Shown here piece after piece: positions 7,502 through 17,296 of a stretch of DNA of 64,000 nt (positions are counted from its first letter, which is position 1; every line of letters begins with the position of its first letter). The DNA lies in assembly GCA_031555735.1 (NCBI GenBank), contig JAVBUE010000024.1:25278-89277 (forward strand). Reading direction: 5' to 3'. Made by a program: the position numbers and the translations under genes. The stretch is from JAJDIA01 sp031555735 (GTDB lineage: Bacteria > Bacteroidota > Bacteroidia > Bacteroidales > Tannerellaceae). Below the pieces are notes generated by a model, which had not been told where the DNA came from, made no database searches, and saw nothing but the letters and a program-made list of their open reading frames with translations.

Positions 7502-9721
7502 TTAATTCCGTTTTGTATGCCTTTCTCCGGTACGCTGAAAATGCTGGAAGCGGGAAGACTGTTGTTGTCCGCGTTCGCGAGACTGGGCGGAGCGGTTCAG
7601 TCGTTGCAAGGTCGGATTGGATTTGGGGGTATCTGTAGAATGATGCTGCGTAGCGCCTGCATTCCCACGTACCTGGTTCCAGTTGCCTCCACGGCCATAC
7701 TCGCTCCAGCCTCCTCCGGATTCTTTGCGATACACATTACCATCCGGACCGGCATAGACATGGTTGCCGGTATTGGAATGTACGGCTACACCCTTTCGTC
7801 CGTCCACGACAACGCCCGACTTACCGCCCGACGTTTGATAACCGAATGCCGTCCCGTTGGCGGTGGTCACATGTCCGGAACGTGCCCACTGGTAGCCATT
7901 CGATACCGTGGAATGCCCCCACTGCGCATACGGGTTATGCCCCTGTGAGGTATGGCCATAGCTACCCGTCCACGGGTTATAGGTATTGGCCGCCGTGCGT
8001 CCGCCATACCAGCCCTGTACACTGGCCGAACGTCCGTAGCGTCCCGTAGCCGGATTATACCAGGCTGACGTACCTGCGGAGGCATACGGACCGTATGCCC
8101 TTCGTCCGGTGGCAAAACCGCCTGTCCACGGGTTATATACCACACCGCAACCATAGGTGCACGGCCACGGTCGATACACCGGATACAAAGCCCCCGGTCC
8201 CCAATAGTAATAAGGTGGATAATACCAGCCAGTACCATATACGATAGCGGTCTCGATGATGGCTCCTACCGTAACCCCAATGATAAAAGCGCCCAGGTAT
8301 CCGCTGGTGGAGCTGGCTTCGACGGTGGTAGCCGTCGGATGGGTCTGCGTAACGTATGTCACATTATACACCGGTGAACTGGGCGGGATCGTATAGATTT
8401 CCTGCGGAACCGAATCGGCCGTCTTCCACGGGCCTGTGGGCGATGTGGAAACAAACCAGACAGCCTGGAAACAGAGATAATACAGGTCGCCCACCCGGAT
8501 CACCTTGTCTTGCGTATTGGTGGCATACTGGAGGGTAGTGCCCGGTATGGGCGAAAAAGCAGGCGTACCATCATACATGACCTTCGCCTGCGCCTCAGCC
8601 TCCGCACGGTTGACAACCACCGTTACAGGTATCTGCGCCAGCATGACGGCATCCGAAGCCTGTATCGTCCCGGGGACAGAAGCCAGGACATGGCCTTTGG
8701 GCGATTCTTCCGGAATCTTTGCAAAATCGGCAGGCAGGTCATTTCCGGCATACGTCCATGGGCCGCCAAAGGCTTTCGAGCGGAACCAGCGCCCCGACAA
8801 CAGGATATAATACTGGCTTTGAGCCTGGTCGATAAAAATATCATCTTCCGAATTACTCACATAGAGTAATCCTGTGCCCGGTATCTTTGAAAACACCGGT
8901 GTGCCCTGGGTCAGGATAAGTTCGGCAGGGACATGGCTGTAATACACATCCGGCACATCCGTGGCGGCATGTGGCGGGACCTGCTGTTTCACATCATCGA
9001 AGTGCTGTCCCGAGGGAAGCGACGACATGTCTTTCGGTAAGGTATGTGTCTGTGTCCAGGGGCCTTGCAGCGCAGAGGCGGTCAACCAGACGTCATTCAC
9101 AAGCAGGAAATACTTCTTTGTAGATTTCTCGAAAAACACATCCCAGTTCGTATTCACTACAAATTGCATTCCGGTCTTCTCGATAGGCGATAACACCGGA
9201 TCACCGTCCACGATCAGCAGGATGGCCGGCTGAGCGCTGTAAAAGATCTTCGGCGGTTCGTTTTTCACCTGCACACCCGTTGCCTTTGTCTGCGTAGTAT
9301 TCTCCAATTCGGCAAGAATACGATCGATCGAAACCGATTCGGCGCTGGTGGGCATCCGCTCGAGGAAGAGTTGTTTCATGGCGGCTTCCGACTGGCTATC
9401 CAGCGAAGGGAAGCGCACGTCGGTATATGTGATGTCATGCAGATAGGTCGTGCGCGCTTCCTTGTCGGTCTTCGTGCCACTTGTAAATGAGGCTACGCCG
9501 AGTACTTCCTGTTTGCCGGCAGGAGTCAGCCCGAAGGCAAAGCGTCCGGTCATCTTTTTATAGTTGTCCCACTTATCAATCTGAGGTTGATAATAAATCA
9601 GCGTGGCCTTGCTATCCGACACCTGGCGCGGCCAACCGAGATCCTGTGTCATATCCGGCTGAGCGATACCGTGTATCGACAGGCAGCCGGCAAAGAGGAA
9701 TGTTACAGTTAATTTCTTCAT
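7502..9721 (-). CDS. Large exported protein with three GRWF/GPW repeat modules and Gly/Tyr-rich tail
   Basis: 739 residues with a signal peptide (cleavage after about residue 20). Residues 159-222, 259-322 and 380-432 are diverged copies of one ~65-residue module: hydrophobic strand, G-x-P-x-x-S/F-x-I-x-G-T, a YVSN/VVNT turn, DDIF, YYILLSGRWF, ending GPW. This module resembles what databases label carbohydrate-binding V/XII-like, but binding is not shown. A hydrophobic stretch (GYLGAFIIGVTVGAIIETA, near residue 480) leads into a Tyr-, Gly- and Ser-rich tail (YYPPYYYWGPG, then repeated YNPWTG motifs) and a basic C-terminus. Probably envelope-associated. The start at 9721 is the first Met of the signal peptide. 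Confidence 0.72.
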   Translation of the reverse strand: MKKLTVTFLFAGCLSIHGIAQPDMTQDLGWPRQVSDSKATLIYYQPQIDKWDNYKKMTGRFAFGLTPAGKQEVLGVASFTSGTKTDKEARTTYLHDITYTDVRFPSLDSQSEAAMKQLFLERMPTSAESVSIDRILAELENTTQTKATGVQVKNEPPKIFYSAQPAILLIVDGDPVLSPIEKTGMQFVVNTNWDVFFEKSTKKYFLLVNDVWLTASALQGPWTQTHTLPKDMSSLPSGQHFDDVKQQVPPHAATDVPDVYYSHVPAELILTQGTPVFSKIPGTGLLYVSNSEDDIFIDQAQSQYYILLSGRWFRSKAFGGPWTYAGNDLPADFAKIPEESPKGHVLASVPGTIQASDAVMLAQIPVTVVVNRAEAEAQAKVMYDGTPAFSPIPGTTLQYATNTQDKVIRVGDLYYLCFQAVWFVSTSPTGPWKTADSVPQEIYTIPPSSPVYNVTYVTQTHPTATTVEASSTSGYLGAFIIGVTVGAIIETAIVYGTGWYYPPYYYWGPGALYPVYRPWPCTYGCGVVYNPWTGGFATGRRAYGPYASAGTSAWYNPATGRYGRSASVQGWYGGRTAANTYNPWTGSYGHTSQGHNPYAQWGHSTVSNGYQWARSGHVTTANGTAFGYQTSGGKSGVVVDGRKGVAVHSNTGNHVYAGPDGNVYRKESGGGWSEYGRGGNWNQVRGNAGATQHHSTDTPKSNPTLQRLNRSAQSRERGQQQSSRFQHFQRTGERHTKRN

Positions 9722-9750
9722 GTGTTTATGCGTTTATGTGTTTATGCGTT
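9722..9750. repeat. Short tandem repeat in the leader of the module-repeat protein
   Basis: On the gene's strand the heptad/octad ATAAACRC is repeated about four times directly upstream of the ATG (forward strand reads TGTTTATG CGTTTATG). It occupies the ribosome-binding region, so unit loss or gain could alter translation. Confidence 0.5.
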
Positions 9751-9772
9751 TAATACCTATTTATCATTCGGA

Positions 9773-11770
9773 TTACAGGCTGTCTTTCTGCCATTGCACT
9801 TCCGACAAGGAAATGTTTTGCCGCATCTCGCGGGCTGTATGGTGGGAGATACGTCCGGCCTCGATCATCGTTTGAATACAGTCGCGTTCGATCTGGAAAC
9901 CCCGTGAGGTGATCTCCGCGATGGCTTCGTTATCGGCTTCCCTCCGGGTACCGTCTTTCATGCTTCCCCGTTTTCGTCGCATGGAGGCGGCATAGGCATA
10001 GGCGGCCGTTACTTTTCGCAGCGCGGGAGTATCTTCGGTAGCCAATAGTCCGCGGAGGCGTTCGAGCACAAAATAGTTACATCCTTCCACCAAGGCAAGG
10101 AAGCGGACGTGCATTTCTTTCCGGCTCATCACCGCCCTGAATTGGCGGCTATTTTTCAGGAAGTGCATCAGGCTCCGCCTTGCAGTTCTCCCTATCCGGA
10201 ATGGATTGCGGGACAGTTTGTCTATCTGTTTCTCCAGGATATAGACATACCGTTCACAGATGTATGCGTCGGCTCCCTCCCGTTCCAGGTTGCTCACGTA
10301 TTCTTTCTCCCATTCACAGATGCGTATCTTCAAGAGCCGCTCGGCTTCCCGGTCGGAACGATGGGTATGTTTGCGTTGCAGGTCGGACAGGCGGCTGTAA
10401 TAGTTGCCGGTCACAACAGCGATTGTCTCCCTGTTTTCCGGGGTAGCCTGCCCTTTTAATGTGGAGATCACCTGCTGGAGAATCTCTACGCAGGCGGCAT
10501 TTTCGGCTTCCCCGTCGGGTTCTGCCTTTTTCTCCACACAGAGCGGAAGGAGGAAGTTGGTGACCACAAGCGAAACCAATATCACACCACAAGCAAGCAG
10601 GATGAGCAGGTCGCGTTCGGGGAAAGCGCTCCCATCGCCCATCATAAGCGGGATAGAAAGGACGGTGGACAGTGTAACCGCTCCCCTCGCCCCCGACAGG
10701 CTGAAGATAACGCTTGCCCGCAAGCGGCTTACCGGGTGTGCGGTATCGGCATACGCCGCAGGACGGATCGTAGCAAAAGACCAGAGGAACCGGATCCCCA
10801 ACAACACGGCAGTGATCAGGAATACATAGCCGATAATCTCCCATGTACCGATCGAATAGGCTCCCTGGCTAACCGTGCTCAGGATATGCGGCAACTGTGT
10901 TCCCAGAATGAGAAAAACCATCCCTTCGATCGTAAAGGCCAGCACAGACCAGATACTGTCGGAAGCTATTTTCAGGTTCACCGTCGAAGGATTCAGCCGG
11001 TTCCGCTGGAAAGAATGGGCGATGCCAGCAGCAAAAATGGCCAATATCCCGCTGACACCCATTCCCTCGGCAATCAGGTAGATGGCAAACGGCGTCAGTA
11101 TCCCGATCAGGATATGCAACGTCACATTCTCCATCCCCAGCGTACGAAGCCATTTCACGAACACATATTTAAGCCATGTACACAACAGCCCCACGGCTAT
11201 ACCGCCCAGACCGATCACGAAGAAGCGTCCCGTGGCTTCCACCAATGAAAACGATCCTGTCAGCATCGCCGCCAACGCAAACTGAAAGCAGACGATACCC
11301 GACGCATCGTTGATGATGGACTCGCCTTCGAGGATACGCATGAGTTTAGGTGGCACATTGACGCGCTTGCTGACGGAGAGGACAGCCACATCGTCCGTAG
11401 GCCCCAATGCGCCAACCAATGCGAAAGCGGCTGCCAACGGAATGGCGGGGATGAGCAGATGGACACCATAGCCCATGACGACGGCAGTAACAAATACCAG
11501 GATGATCGACATGTTCAATATCGGCTTTCGCAACTTCCAGAGCGTATGTTTGTCGGCCATCATACTATTGTAAAAGATCAGGGGGGCGATGAAGAGGACA
11601 AAAAACAAATCCGGTTCGAGTTCCATACGGTAGTGCGTAGGGATCAGCGCAATCAACGCACCCAGGGCGATTTGTATGATCGGGACGGAAACAGCGGGCA
11701 CAAAGCGATGAATGAAGTTCGACAGGAAAATAGCGCCCAACAGGATCAGGACATATTCGAATAGAGCCAT
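9773..11770 (-). CDS. CPA1-type Na+/H+ antiporter with long cytoplasmic tail
   Basis: 665 residues from ATG 11770 (MALFEYVLILLG). A further in-frame start ten codons upstream overlaps the promoter and was not chosen. The first ~400 residues form about eleven or twelve membrane segments. CPA1 signatures are present: GALGPTDDVAVLSV and GESIINDASGIVCFQ, the latter carrying the Asn-Asp pair used for ion exchange. The last ~250 residues are hydrophilic and helical with many Arg/Glu (RSDREAERLLKIRICEWEKE), a regulatory-type tail. The enzyme would exchange Na+ (or K+) for H+ across the inner membrane. It lies divergent from the fucosidase and has its own promoter. Confidence 0.88.
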   Translation of the reverse strand: MALFEYVLILLGAIFLSNFIHRFVPAVSVPIIQIALGALIALIPTHYRMELEPDLFFVLFIAPLIFYNSMMADKHTLWKLRKPILNMSIILVFVTAVVMGYGVHLLIPAIPLAAAFALVGALGPTDDVAVLSVSKRVNVPPKLMRILEGESIINDASGIVCFQFALAAMLTGSFSLVEATGRFFVIGLGGIAVGLLCTWLKYVFVKWLRTLGMENVTLHILIGILTPFAIYLIAEGMGVSGILAIFAAGIAHSFQRNRLNPSTVNLKIASDSIWSVLAFTIEGMVFLILGTQLPHILSTVSQGAYSIGTWEIIGYVFLITAVLLGIRFLWSFATIRPAAYADTAHPVSRLRASVIFSLSGARGAVTLSTVLSIPLMMGDGSAFPERDLLILLACGVILVSLVVTNFLLPLCVEKKAEPDGEAENAACVEILQQVISTLKGQATPENRETIAVVTGNYYSRLSDLQRKHTHRSDREAERLLKIRICEWEKEYVSNLEREGADAYICERYVYILEKQIDKLSRNPFRIGRTARRSLMHFLKNSRQFRAVMSRKEMHVRFLALVEGCNYFVLERLRGLLATEDTPALRKVTAAYAYAASMRRKRGSMKDGTRREADNEAIAEITSRGFQIERDCIQTMIEAGRISHHTAREMRQNISLSEVQWQKDSL

Positions 11771-11797
11771 AGAAGTAGTAATACCGTTTAATCGAAC

Positions 11798-11805
11798 CAA
11801 AGGTA
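11798..11805 (-). promoter_or_regulatory. Bacteroidetes -7 box for the antiporter gene
   Basis: Reverse-strand TACCTTTG, 28 bases upstream of the ATG at 11770. It matches TAnnTTTG exactly and supports the shorter start. Confidence 0.5.
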
Positions 11806-11910
11806 TCTTTTTTTTCTTTTCAAGCGCCGGTTATCCATTGAAATGCACGAATAAATGCCGAAAAAAAACGAAACGATGATGCTAAAAGGATGTGCATTCA
11901 GGGAAGTTCA

Positions 11911-11918
11911 TACCTTTG
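11911..11918 (+). promoter_or_regulatory. Bacteroidetes -7 box for the fucosidase gene
   Basis: TACCTTTG 63 bases before the fucosidase ATG. The divergent gap 11771-11980 otherwise shows only an A/T-rich stretch. Confidence 0.5.
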
Positions 11919-11980
11919 CAGAAACCTGAAGTACGTTATCCGAAAAAGGAATTAGTTGAAAATAGTAAAACCTATACATC

Positions 11981-13363
11981 ATGAGAATTTTCCGTAGCTT
12001 AGTTATTTTGCTTCTGTGCGTATGCAACCAGGTACATGCACAGCACTTGTATGAATGGCAACAGGATTTTGTAAACCTGCGATTCGGGATGTTCATTCAC
12101 TTTAATATCCCGACCTATATGAACGAAGACTGGCCAGACCCCAATGCTTCTCCGGCGCTGTTCAATCCGACCAAGCTGGATTGCGACCAATGGGCGCAGG
12201 CCGCCCTGGATGCACACATGTCTTACGGGTGCCTTACCACCAAGCATCACAGCGGCTTTTGTATCTGGGATACGAAGACCACCGACTACAACGTGATGAA
12301 CAGCCCTTGTAAAAAAGACATCGTAAAAGCATATACCGACGCATTCCGGAAAAAGGGGCTGAAAGTCATGCTGTATTATTCCATCCTGGATACGCACGAT
12401 AAGCTCCGTCCGGGATGGATAGAGCCGGAACATATCGGGATGATTAAAGCGCAACTAACCGAATTGCTGACTAATTACGGTGAAATCACCGCCCTCATTT
12501 TCGACGGATGGGATGCACCCTGGTCGAGGATATCTTACGATGAGGTACCGTTTGAAGAAATATACCGGCTGGTAAAATCACTCCAGCCCCAATGCCTGGT
12601 GATGGATCTGAATGCGGCTAAATATCCTGCCGAAGGCATGTTTTATACCGACATCAAATCGTATGAACAAGGCGCCGGGCAACATATATCCAAAGAAACC
12701 AACCGCCTGCCGGCCCTCTCCTGCCTGCCGATCAACAGCAGTTGGTTCTGGAAAGACTATTTCCCCACAACGCCGGTCAAGGACCCGGTAAAAATCGTCA
12801 ATGAAAATATTATCCCCTTCAACCGTTCTTACTGTAATTTTATCCTCAATGTAGCGCCCAACAGGGATGGATTGATCGACCCCAATGCCGTTGCCGCCTT
12901 AAAAAAAATAGGTGCATTATGGAAACCGACGGAGAAGTTCCCCACATTACCCGCCAATACGCCTCCGGTAATTTCGTCCAACCTGGCGAAACACAAGCCC
13001 TGTGATTCGAGTTGGAGCACGGATATGTATATCATGGATTTTGCCAACGACGACAATTACGCGACGGCTTGGCAATCGAACCCAGCCGTCAGGGAGCCCT
13101 GGATCATGATCGATCTCGGCAGGGAACAACCCTTTAATACGGTCACCTTATGTGCAGGTAACAAATCCGGACAGTACCGCCACTATACCATCGAGTATAT
13201 GGTCAACAATTCATGGCGACCTTTACTGACCGGCGACGGCAAGACCAGGATCAGCACACACCGCTTTGATACCGTATGGGGGAATAGGATACGAATCTCT
13301 TTCGATAACTACGACACCCCCCTCACCATCGCGGAAATAGGCGTCTATAATGAAAGACAGTAG
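11981..13363 (+). CDS. GH29 alpha-L-fucosidase with C-terminal F5/8 (discoidin-like) domain
   Basis: 460 residues with a signal peptide (cleavage near CNQVHA/Q21). GH29 motifs in order: RFGMFIHFN (34-42), LTTKHHSGFCIWDTKTTDYN (85-104, with the substrate-binding His pair) and ALIFDGWDAPW (171-181), where Asp175 aligns with the family nucleophile. Around residue 335 the catalytic domain gives way to a discoidin-like carbohydrate-binding domain (NYATAWQSNPAVREPWIMID and later VWGNRIRISFDNYDTP). The enzyme would hydrolyse terminal alpha-L-fucose from host or plant glycans. It is a single-gene unit facing the efflux operon, with a 41-bp convergent gap in which no clear terminator hairpin is seen. 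The subfamily is probably GH29-B-like, but this is not certain. Confidence 0.9.
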   Translation: MRIFRSLVILLLCVCNQVHAQHLYEWQQDFVNLRFGMFIHFNIPTYMNEDWPDPNASPALFNPTKLDCDQWAQAALDAHMSYGCLTTKHHSGFCIWDTKTTDYNVMNSPCKKDIVKAYTDAFRKKGLKVMLYYSILDTHDKLRPGWIEPEHIGMIKAQLTELLTNYGEITALIFDGWDAPWSRISYDEVPFEEIYRLVKSLQPQCLVMDLNAAKYPAEGMFYTDIKSYEQGAGQHISKETNRLPALSCLPINSSWFWKDYFPTTPVKDPVKIVNENIIPFNRSYCNFILNVAPNRDGLIDPNAVAALKKIGALWKPTEKFPTLPANTPPVISSNLAKHKPCDSSWSTDMYIMDFANDDNYATAWQSNPAVREPWIMIDLGREQPFNTVTLCAGNKSGQYRHYTIEYMVNNSWRPLLTGDGKTRISTHRFDTVWGNRIRISFDNYDTPLTIAEIGVYNERQ

Positions 13364-13404
13364 CCGCACCGGAATTGAAAGGGGAAGAGAATCACCCGTT
13401 CCAA

Positions 13405-14499
13405 TCACCCGTTCTTCCGGTAGCTTACCACCGCCAGCACGTTGAAGCAGACGGCAAAGAGGCAGACAGCCAGGAACTGGCTTGTGAGGTCGCCCAGTGA
13501 ACTGCCTTTGAGATAGACCATACGCATCACCTCCACAAAATAACGGAGGGGATTGAGGCGGGTGACCTGCTGCGCCCATTCGGGCATACTGCTGATCGGC
13601 GTGAACAATCCGCTCAGTAAAGCAAAGATGATGATAAAGAAAAAGGAGGTGAACATCGCCTGTTGCTGCGTGGATGAGACAGACGAAACGGCCAGGCCGA
13701 AGCCCGTGAAGGCGATCAGGTAAACGGCGGCAAACAGGTAGATCGTCCCGAAACTGCCCACCGGAAGCAATCCATAGATGATCCATGCCACCGTAGCTCC
13801 TATCGTAAGCAGGATAAACCCGATCACCCAGAAAGGGATGAGCTTCGACAGCAGGAACAGTATTTTCGGTACGGGCGTCACATTGATCTGTTCGATCGTA
13901 CCCTTTTCCTTCTCGCTCACAATGTTGAGGGCGGAAAGGAATCCGCTCACAATGGTGATCAGGAAAACCAGGATACCCGGCACCATATAGTTCTTATAAT
14001 TGAGGTGCGGATTAAAGAGGTTGATCGATGTAACGGAAGGAGTACCAGAGGTGAGCACCTCCATCCCTTTCTCCTGGTTGAACTGTTGGATGATCTGCGC
14101 CAGGTAGCTGCTTCCCATCCCTCCCTTGGTGCCGTTCACGGCGTTGACGGCCACCAGCACATCGGCTTTTCCTTCTCTTCCCAACTGCTTTTCAAAATCA
14201 GCCGGCACTTCCAACAGGATATCCGCCCGGTCGGTCTCGATCCACTTCATGGCGGCGGCGTACGAAACGGCAGTCCCGGTCAACCGGAAATAGCCCGACG
14301 AAAGGACTTTCTCCGTCAGTTGCATGGATGTAACCGACCGGTCGTGATCCACCACCGCCAGGTTGATATTCCGCATCTCGAAATTAGCGGCAAAAGGCAG
14401 GATGATCAGTTGCATGACCGGCATGATAAAGATGATCTTCGGCAACACCTTGTCGCGCCGGATCCGTTTAAACTCTTTTTCCAGTAAATACTTCAGCAT
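13405..14499 (-). CDS. ABC-2 type transporter permease, second subunit
   Basis: 364 residues from ATG 14499 (MLKYLLEKEFKRIRRDK), seven bases after the preceding permease stop. A longer in-frame start inside the preceding gene is less likely. Topology is YhhJ/YbhR-like: one N-terminal membrane segment (ILPFAAN region), a ~150-residue periplasmic domain (LEVPADFEKQLGREGKAD), then five or six segments with the family signature VSEKEKGTIEQINVTPVPK. It is the last gene of the TetR-TolC-HlyD-ABC operon and forms the membrane channel with the next gene. The exported substrate is unknown. Confidence 0.88.
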   Translation of the reverse strand: MLKYLLEKEFKRIRRDKVLPKIIFIMPVMQLIILPFAANFEMRNINLAVVDHDRSVTSMQLTEKVLSSGYFRLTGTAVSYAAAMKWIETDRADILLEVPADFEKQLGREGKADVLVAVNAVNGTKGGMGSSYLAQIIQQFNQEKGMEVLTSGTPSVTSINLFNPHLNYKNYMVPGILVFLITIVSGFLSALNIVSEKEKGTIEQINVTPVPKILFLLSKLIPFWVIGFILLTIGATVAWIIYGLLPVGSFGTIYLFAAVYLIAFTGFGLAVSSVSSTQQQAMFTSFFFIIIFALLSGLFTPISSMPEWAQQVTRLNPLRYFVEVMRMVYLKGSSLGDLTSQFLAVCLFAVCFNVLAVVSYRKNG

Positions 14500-14506
14500 A
14501 GCACTA

Positions 14507-15619
14507 TCAGGATAAGCGGACATTAAAACGTTTGACACTCACCAGAACCAGGAAGAAAACCATACACAGCAGCACGCCTACTTCCTGCCAGATGCTGCTC
14601 AACCCCAACCCTTTGATCATCACATCCTTCACGGCGATGATATACCATTTGGCGGGAACGATATTCGACAACCATTGCAATACGACCGGCATATTCTCCA
14701 CCGGGAACATCATCCCGCTGAGGAGCATGATGGGCAACATCAGCACCATCCCGCTGATCAGCATCGCCGCCTGCTGCGTTTGCGTCACCGTCGATATCAA
14801 CAGTCCCAGGCAGAGGGCGACCAGTGAATAGAGGATCGAAAGAAAGATCAGCAACAACAGGCTCCCGTTGATCGGCACCTCCAGCAGGAAGTACGCCAAT
14901 AACAGGATCGTAGCAATATTTACCATACTCAGCAACAGGTAGGGCACGGCTTTGGCAAGGATGATATATACTGGCTTCATGGGAGAGACCAGCAGGATCT
15001 CCATCGTCCCCGTTTCTTTCTCCCGCACAATACCCACCGAGGTCATCATGGCGCATATCAGCATCAGGATCAAGCCCATCACGCCGGGCACAAAGTTATA
15101 TGCCCCCTTCATCTGCGGATTATACAACAGGTGGACAACGGGCGTGACCATCGCCTGCCGGTTTCCGGAAGAGGCGCTCACCGCCATCCGGCGCTCAGCC
15201 GTCAGTTCCGTTTGGATGATTGCCGACACATAGGTAGTCAACTGCGTGGCTTCATTCGGATCCGTGGCATCCGCCAGCACCTGGACGGAAGAACCGGGAG
15301 TGGACGCATAGTTCGACGGGAAGACAATGGCTATCCGCGCCTTTCCTTTCCGGAAATAGGATTGCACTTCATCGTAATCGGCCGCCATCCCTGCCAGGTC
15401 GAAGTACTCGCTGGCAACCAGCCGTTCGCTCATCTTCATCGTCACCTCGTCGCGGCTGTGGTCGAGGATGGTGATCGGTACGCGCTTGATCTCCGTCGTG
15501 ATGGCATAGCCGAACAGGATGATCAGGATGACAGGCATCGCCAGCAGGATCATCATCGTACGCACATCCCGGAAGATATGGTAGAATTCTTTGCGAAGGA
15601 AGGATACAAATTGTTTCAT
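14507..15619 (-). CDS. ABC-2 type transporter permease, first subunit
   Basis: 370 residues. N-terminal FLRKEFYHIFRDVRTMMILL, then a periplasmic domain (IAIVFPSNYASTPGSSVQVL), and a C-terminal block of membrane segments with the signature VREKETGTMEILLVSPMKP. It pairs with the downstream permease, its paralogue. Both would be driven by the two ATPases encoded immediately upstream. Six bases separate it from the ATPase gene. Confidence 0.88.
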   Translation of the reverse strand: MKQFVSFLRKEFYHIFRDVRTMMILLAMPVILIILFGYAITTEIKRVPITILDHSRDEVTMKMSERLVASEYFDLAGMAADYDEVQSYFRKGKARIAIVFPSNYASTPGSSVQVLADATDPNEATQLTTYVSAIIQTELTAERRMAVSASSGNRQAMVTPVVHLLYNPQMKGAYNFVPGVMGLILMLICAMMTSVGIVREKETGTMEILLVSPMKPVYIILAKAVPYLLLSMVNIATILLLAYFLLEVPINGSLLLLIFLSILYSLVALCLGLLISTVTQTQQAAMLISGMVLMLPIMLLSGMMFPVENMPVVLQWLSNIVPAKWYIIAVKDVMIKGLGLSSIWQEVGVLLCMVFFLVLVSVKRFNVRLS

Positions 15620-15625
15620 ACGCGG

Positions 15626-16360
15626 TTATTCTCCCCGGGTGGCCTTCCGGGCAAGCGCCGTAAAGACCTGGTTCATATTCGTGGCATTACATGTCCGTTT
15701 CAGGGCGGCGGGCGTATCGAGGGCGTCGATCCGGCCATCCACCATGACGGATACACGGTTGCAATACTCCGCCTCATCCATGTAGTGGGTGGTGACGAAC
15801 ACGGTGATACCCCGCGCCGAAGCCTCATAGATCAGTTCCCAGAACTGGCGGCGGGTGACGGGATCGACGCCTCCGGTAGGCTCATCCAGGAACACAATAC
15901 GCGGTTCATGGATGATCGCCACGGAGAAAGCCAGTTTTTGTTTCCAGCCCAGCGGCAACGCATCCACGATCGTATCCCGCTCGTGCTCAAGGCCGAGGGT
16001 ATGCAGCAACTCATCGGTTTTCGCTTTCAGCTGTTTCTCCGGCAAGCCGTAAATACCACCGAAGAGGCGGATATTCTCCCACACCTTCAGGTCGCCGTAC
16101 AAGGAAAACTTCTGGCTCATATAGCCGATATGACGTTTGATCTGCTCCGTCTCGCGATACACATCAAAGCCGGCTACCCGCGCCTCACCCGAAGTGGGAA
16201 CAGACAGTCCGCACAACATACGCATCGCCGTAGTCTTACCGGCTCCGTTGGCGCCAAGGAAACCAAAGATCTCCCCCTCGCCTACCTCAAAACTGATATG
16301 ATCGACAGCCGTAAACGTGCCGAAGCGCTTTGTCAACCGGGTTGTTTCAATTACATTCAT
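15626..16360 (-). CDS. ABC transporter ATP-binding protein (YbhF half-like)
   Basis: 244 residues. Walker A GANGAGKTT (34-42), Q-loop YMSQKFSLYGD, Walker B IVFLDEPTGGVDP and H-loop THYMDEAEYC. The ABC signature is degenerate, LPLGWKQKL instead of LSGGQ, as also seen in YbhF-type multidrug ATPases. It energises the ABC-2 permeases. The gene is 12 bases after the sister ATPase, and the two genes correspond to the two halves of the fused YbhF. Confidence 0.9.
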   Translation of the reverse strand: MNVIETTRLTKRFGTFTAVDHISFEVGEGEIFGFLGANGAGKTTAMRMLCGLSVPTSGEARVAGFDVYRETEQIKRHIGYMSQKFSLYGDLKVWENIRLFGGIYGLPEKQLKAKTDELLHTLGLEHERDTIVDALPLGWKQKLAFSVAIIHEPRIVFLDEPTGGVDPVTRRQFWELIYEASARGITVFVTTHYMDEAEYCNRVSVMVDGRIDALDTPAALKRTCNATNMNQVFTALARKATRGE

Positions 16361-16372
16361 TCGATCCTCTGC

Positions 16373-17296
16373 TTATAACGCCATGAAACAATCTTCTATA
16401 TCCGGATCGATGGGGGTAGCCACCACCTCCGTATGCCCTTTTCCCCGGAGGAAGTCGAGCAGTTCAGCCTGTATCGCCTCATTCCCCTTCCGGGCAACTG
16501 CTTCCGGCTTCATCGCCAGGTGCATCGTGTCGCCAAACGAGTAGCAGGAATAGCCCGGGTCAAACGCCCGGAGATCGGCGAGCAGCCGGTACATGGATGC
16601 CGAACGGACACCCCACAACGGTTTATCGTATGCCCGGCAGATAGCTTCCGGCGTATCGATCTTCAGGCAATCTCCTTCACGCATCAGGGCGATACGGTCG
16701 CAACGCGAAGCCTCGTCCATATAAGGCGTAGAGACAAGGATCGTGATCCCCTGCCGCTTCAACCGGTCGAGCATATCCCAGAACTCCGTACGGGAGACCG
16801 GATCGACACCCGTTGTCGGTTCGTCCAGGAACAACACCTCCGGTTTGTGGATCAGGGCACAGCACAAGGCCAGCTTCTGCTTCATCCCGCCCGACAGCTT
16901 ACCGGCACGCCGGTGGCGGAAAGGCTCGATCTGGACATAGATATCACGGATCAGGGCATAGTTTTCCTCCACCGTTGTATGGAACACGGTGGCAAAGAAC
17001 TGCAGGTTCTCCTCCACCGTCAGGTCCTGATACAGCGAGAAGCGTCCGGGCATATAGCCTACGATCGAGCGTATCGTCCGGTATTCCTTCACCACATCCA
17101 GACCGCAGACGGATGCCGTACCGCCGTCGGCCAGGATCAGTGTCGTAAGGATACGGAAGAGCGATGTCTTCCCCGCCCCGTCCGGCCCGATCAGCCCGAA
17201 CAGTTCGCCCGGCAAGATCTCCAGGCTGAACCCTTTCAACGCCTGTACATCCCCATAGCGCTTAACGATATCCCTTATCTCAATCCCATTCACCAT
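16373..17296 (-). CDS. ABC transporter ATP-binding protein with C-terminal extension
   Basis: 307 residues. Walker A GPDGAGKTS, a canonical signature LSGGMKQKL, Walker B VLFLDEPTTGVDP, H-loop STPYMDEASRC (His of the H-loop replaced by Pro-Tyr context). The last ~90 residues form an extension of the type that follows many multidrug ABC ATPases. It forms a heteromeric pair with the next ATPase. The start codon is coupled to the stop of the HlyD gene through an overlapping TAATGAT repeat. Confidence 0.9.
   Translation of the reverse strand: MVNGIEIRDIVKRYGDVQALKGFSLEILPGELFGLIGPDGAGKTSLFRILTTLILADGGTASVCGLDVVKEYRTIRSIVGYMPGRFSLYQDLTVEENLQFFATVFHTTVEENYALIRDIYVQIEPFRHRRAGKLSGGMKQKLALCCALIHKPEVLFLDEPTTGVDPVSRTEFWDMLDRLKRQGITILVSTPYMDEASRCDRIALMREGDCLKIDTPEAICRAYDKPLWGVRSASMYRLLADLRAFDPGYSCYSFGDTMHLAMKPEAVARKGNEAIQAELLDFLRGKGHTEVVATPIDPDIEDCFMAL

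Noticed and set aside
13364..13404. Bidirectional terminator between the fucosidase and permease genes
   Set aside because: Only a direct repeat of CACCCGTTC is seen; no stem with T tract.
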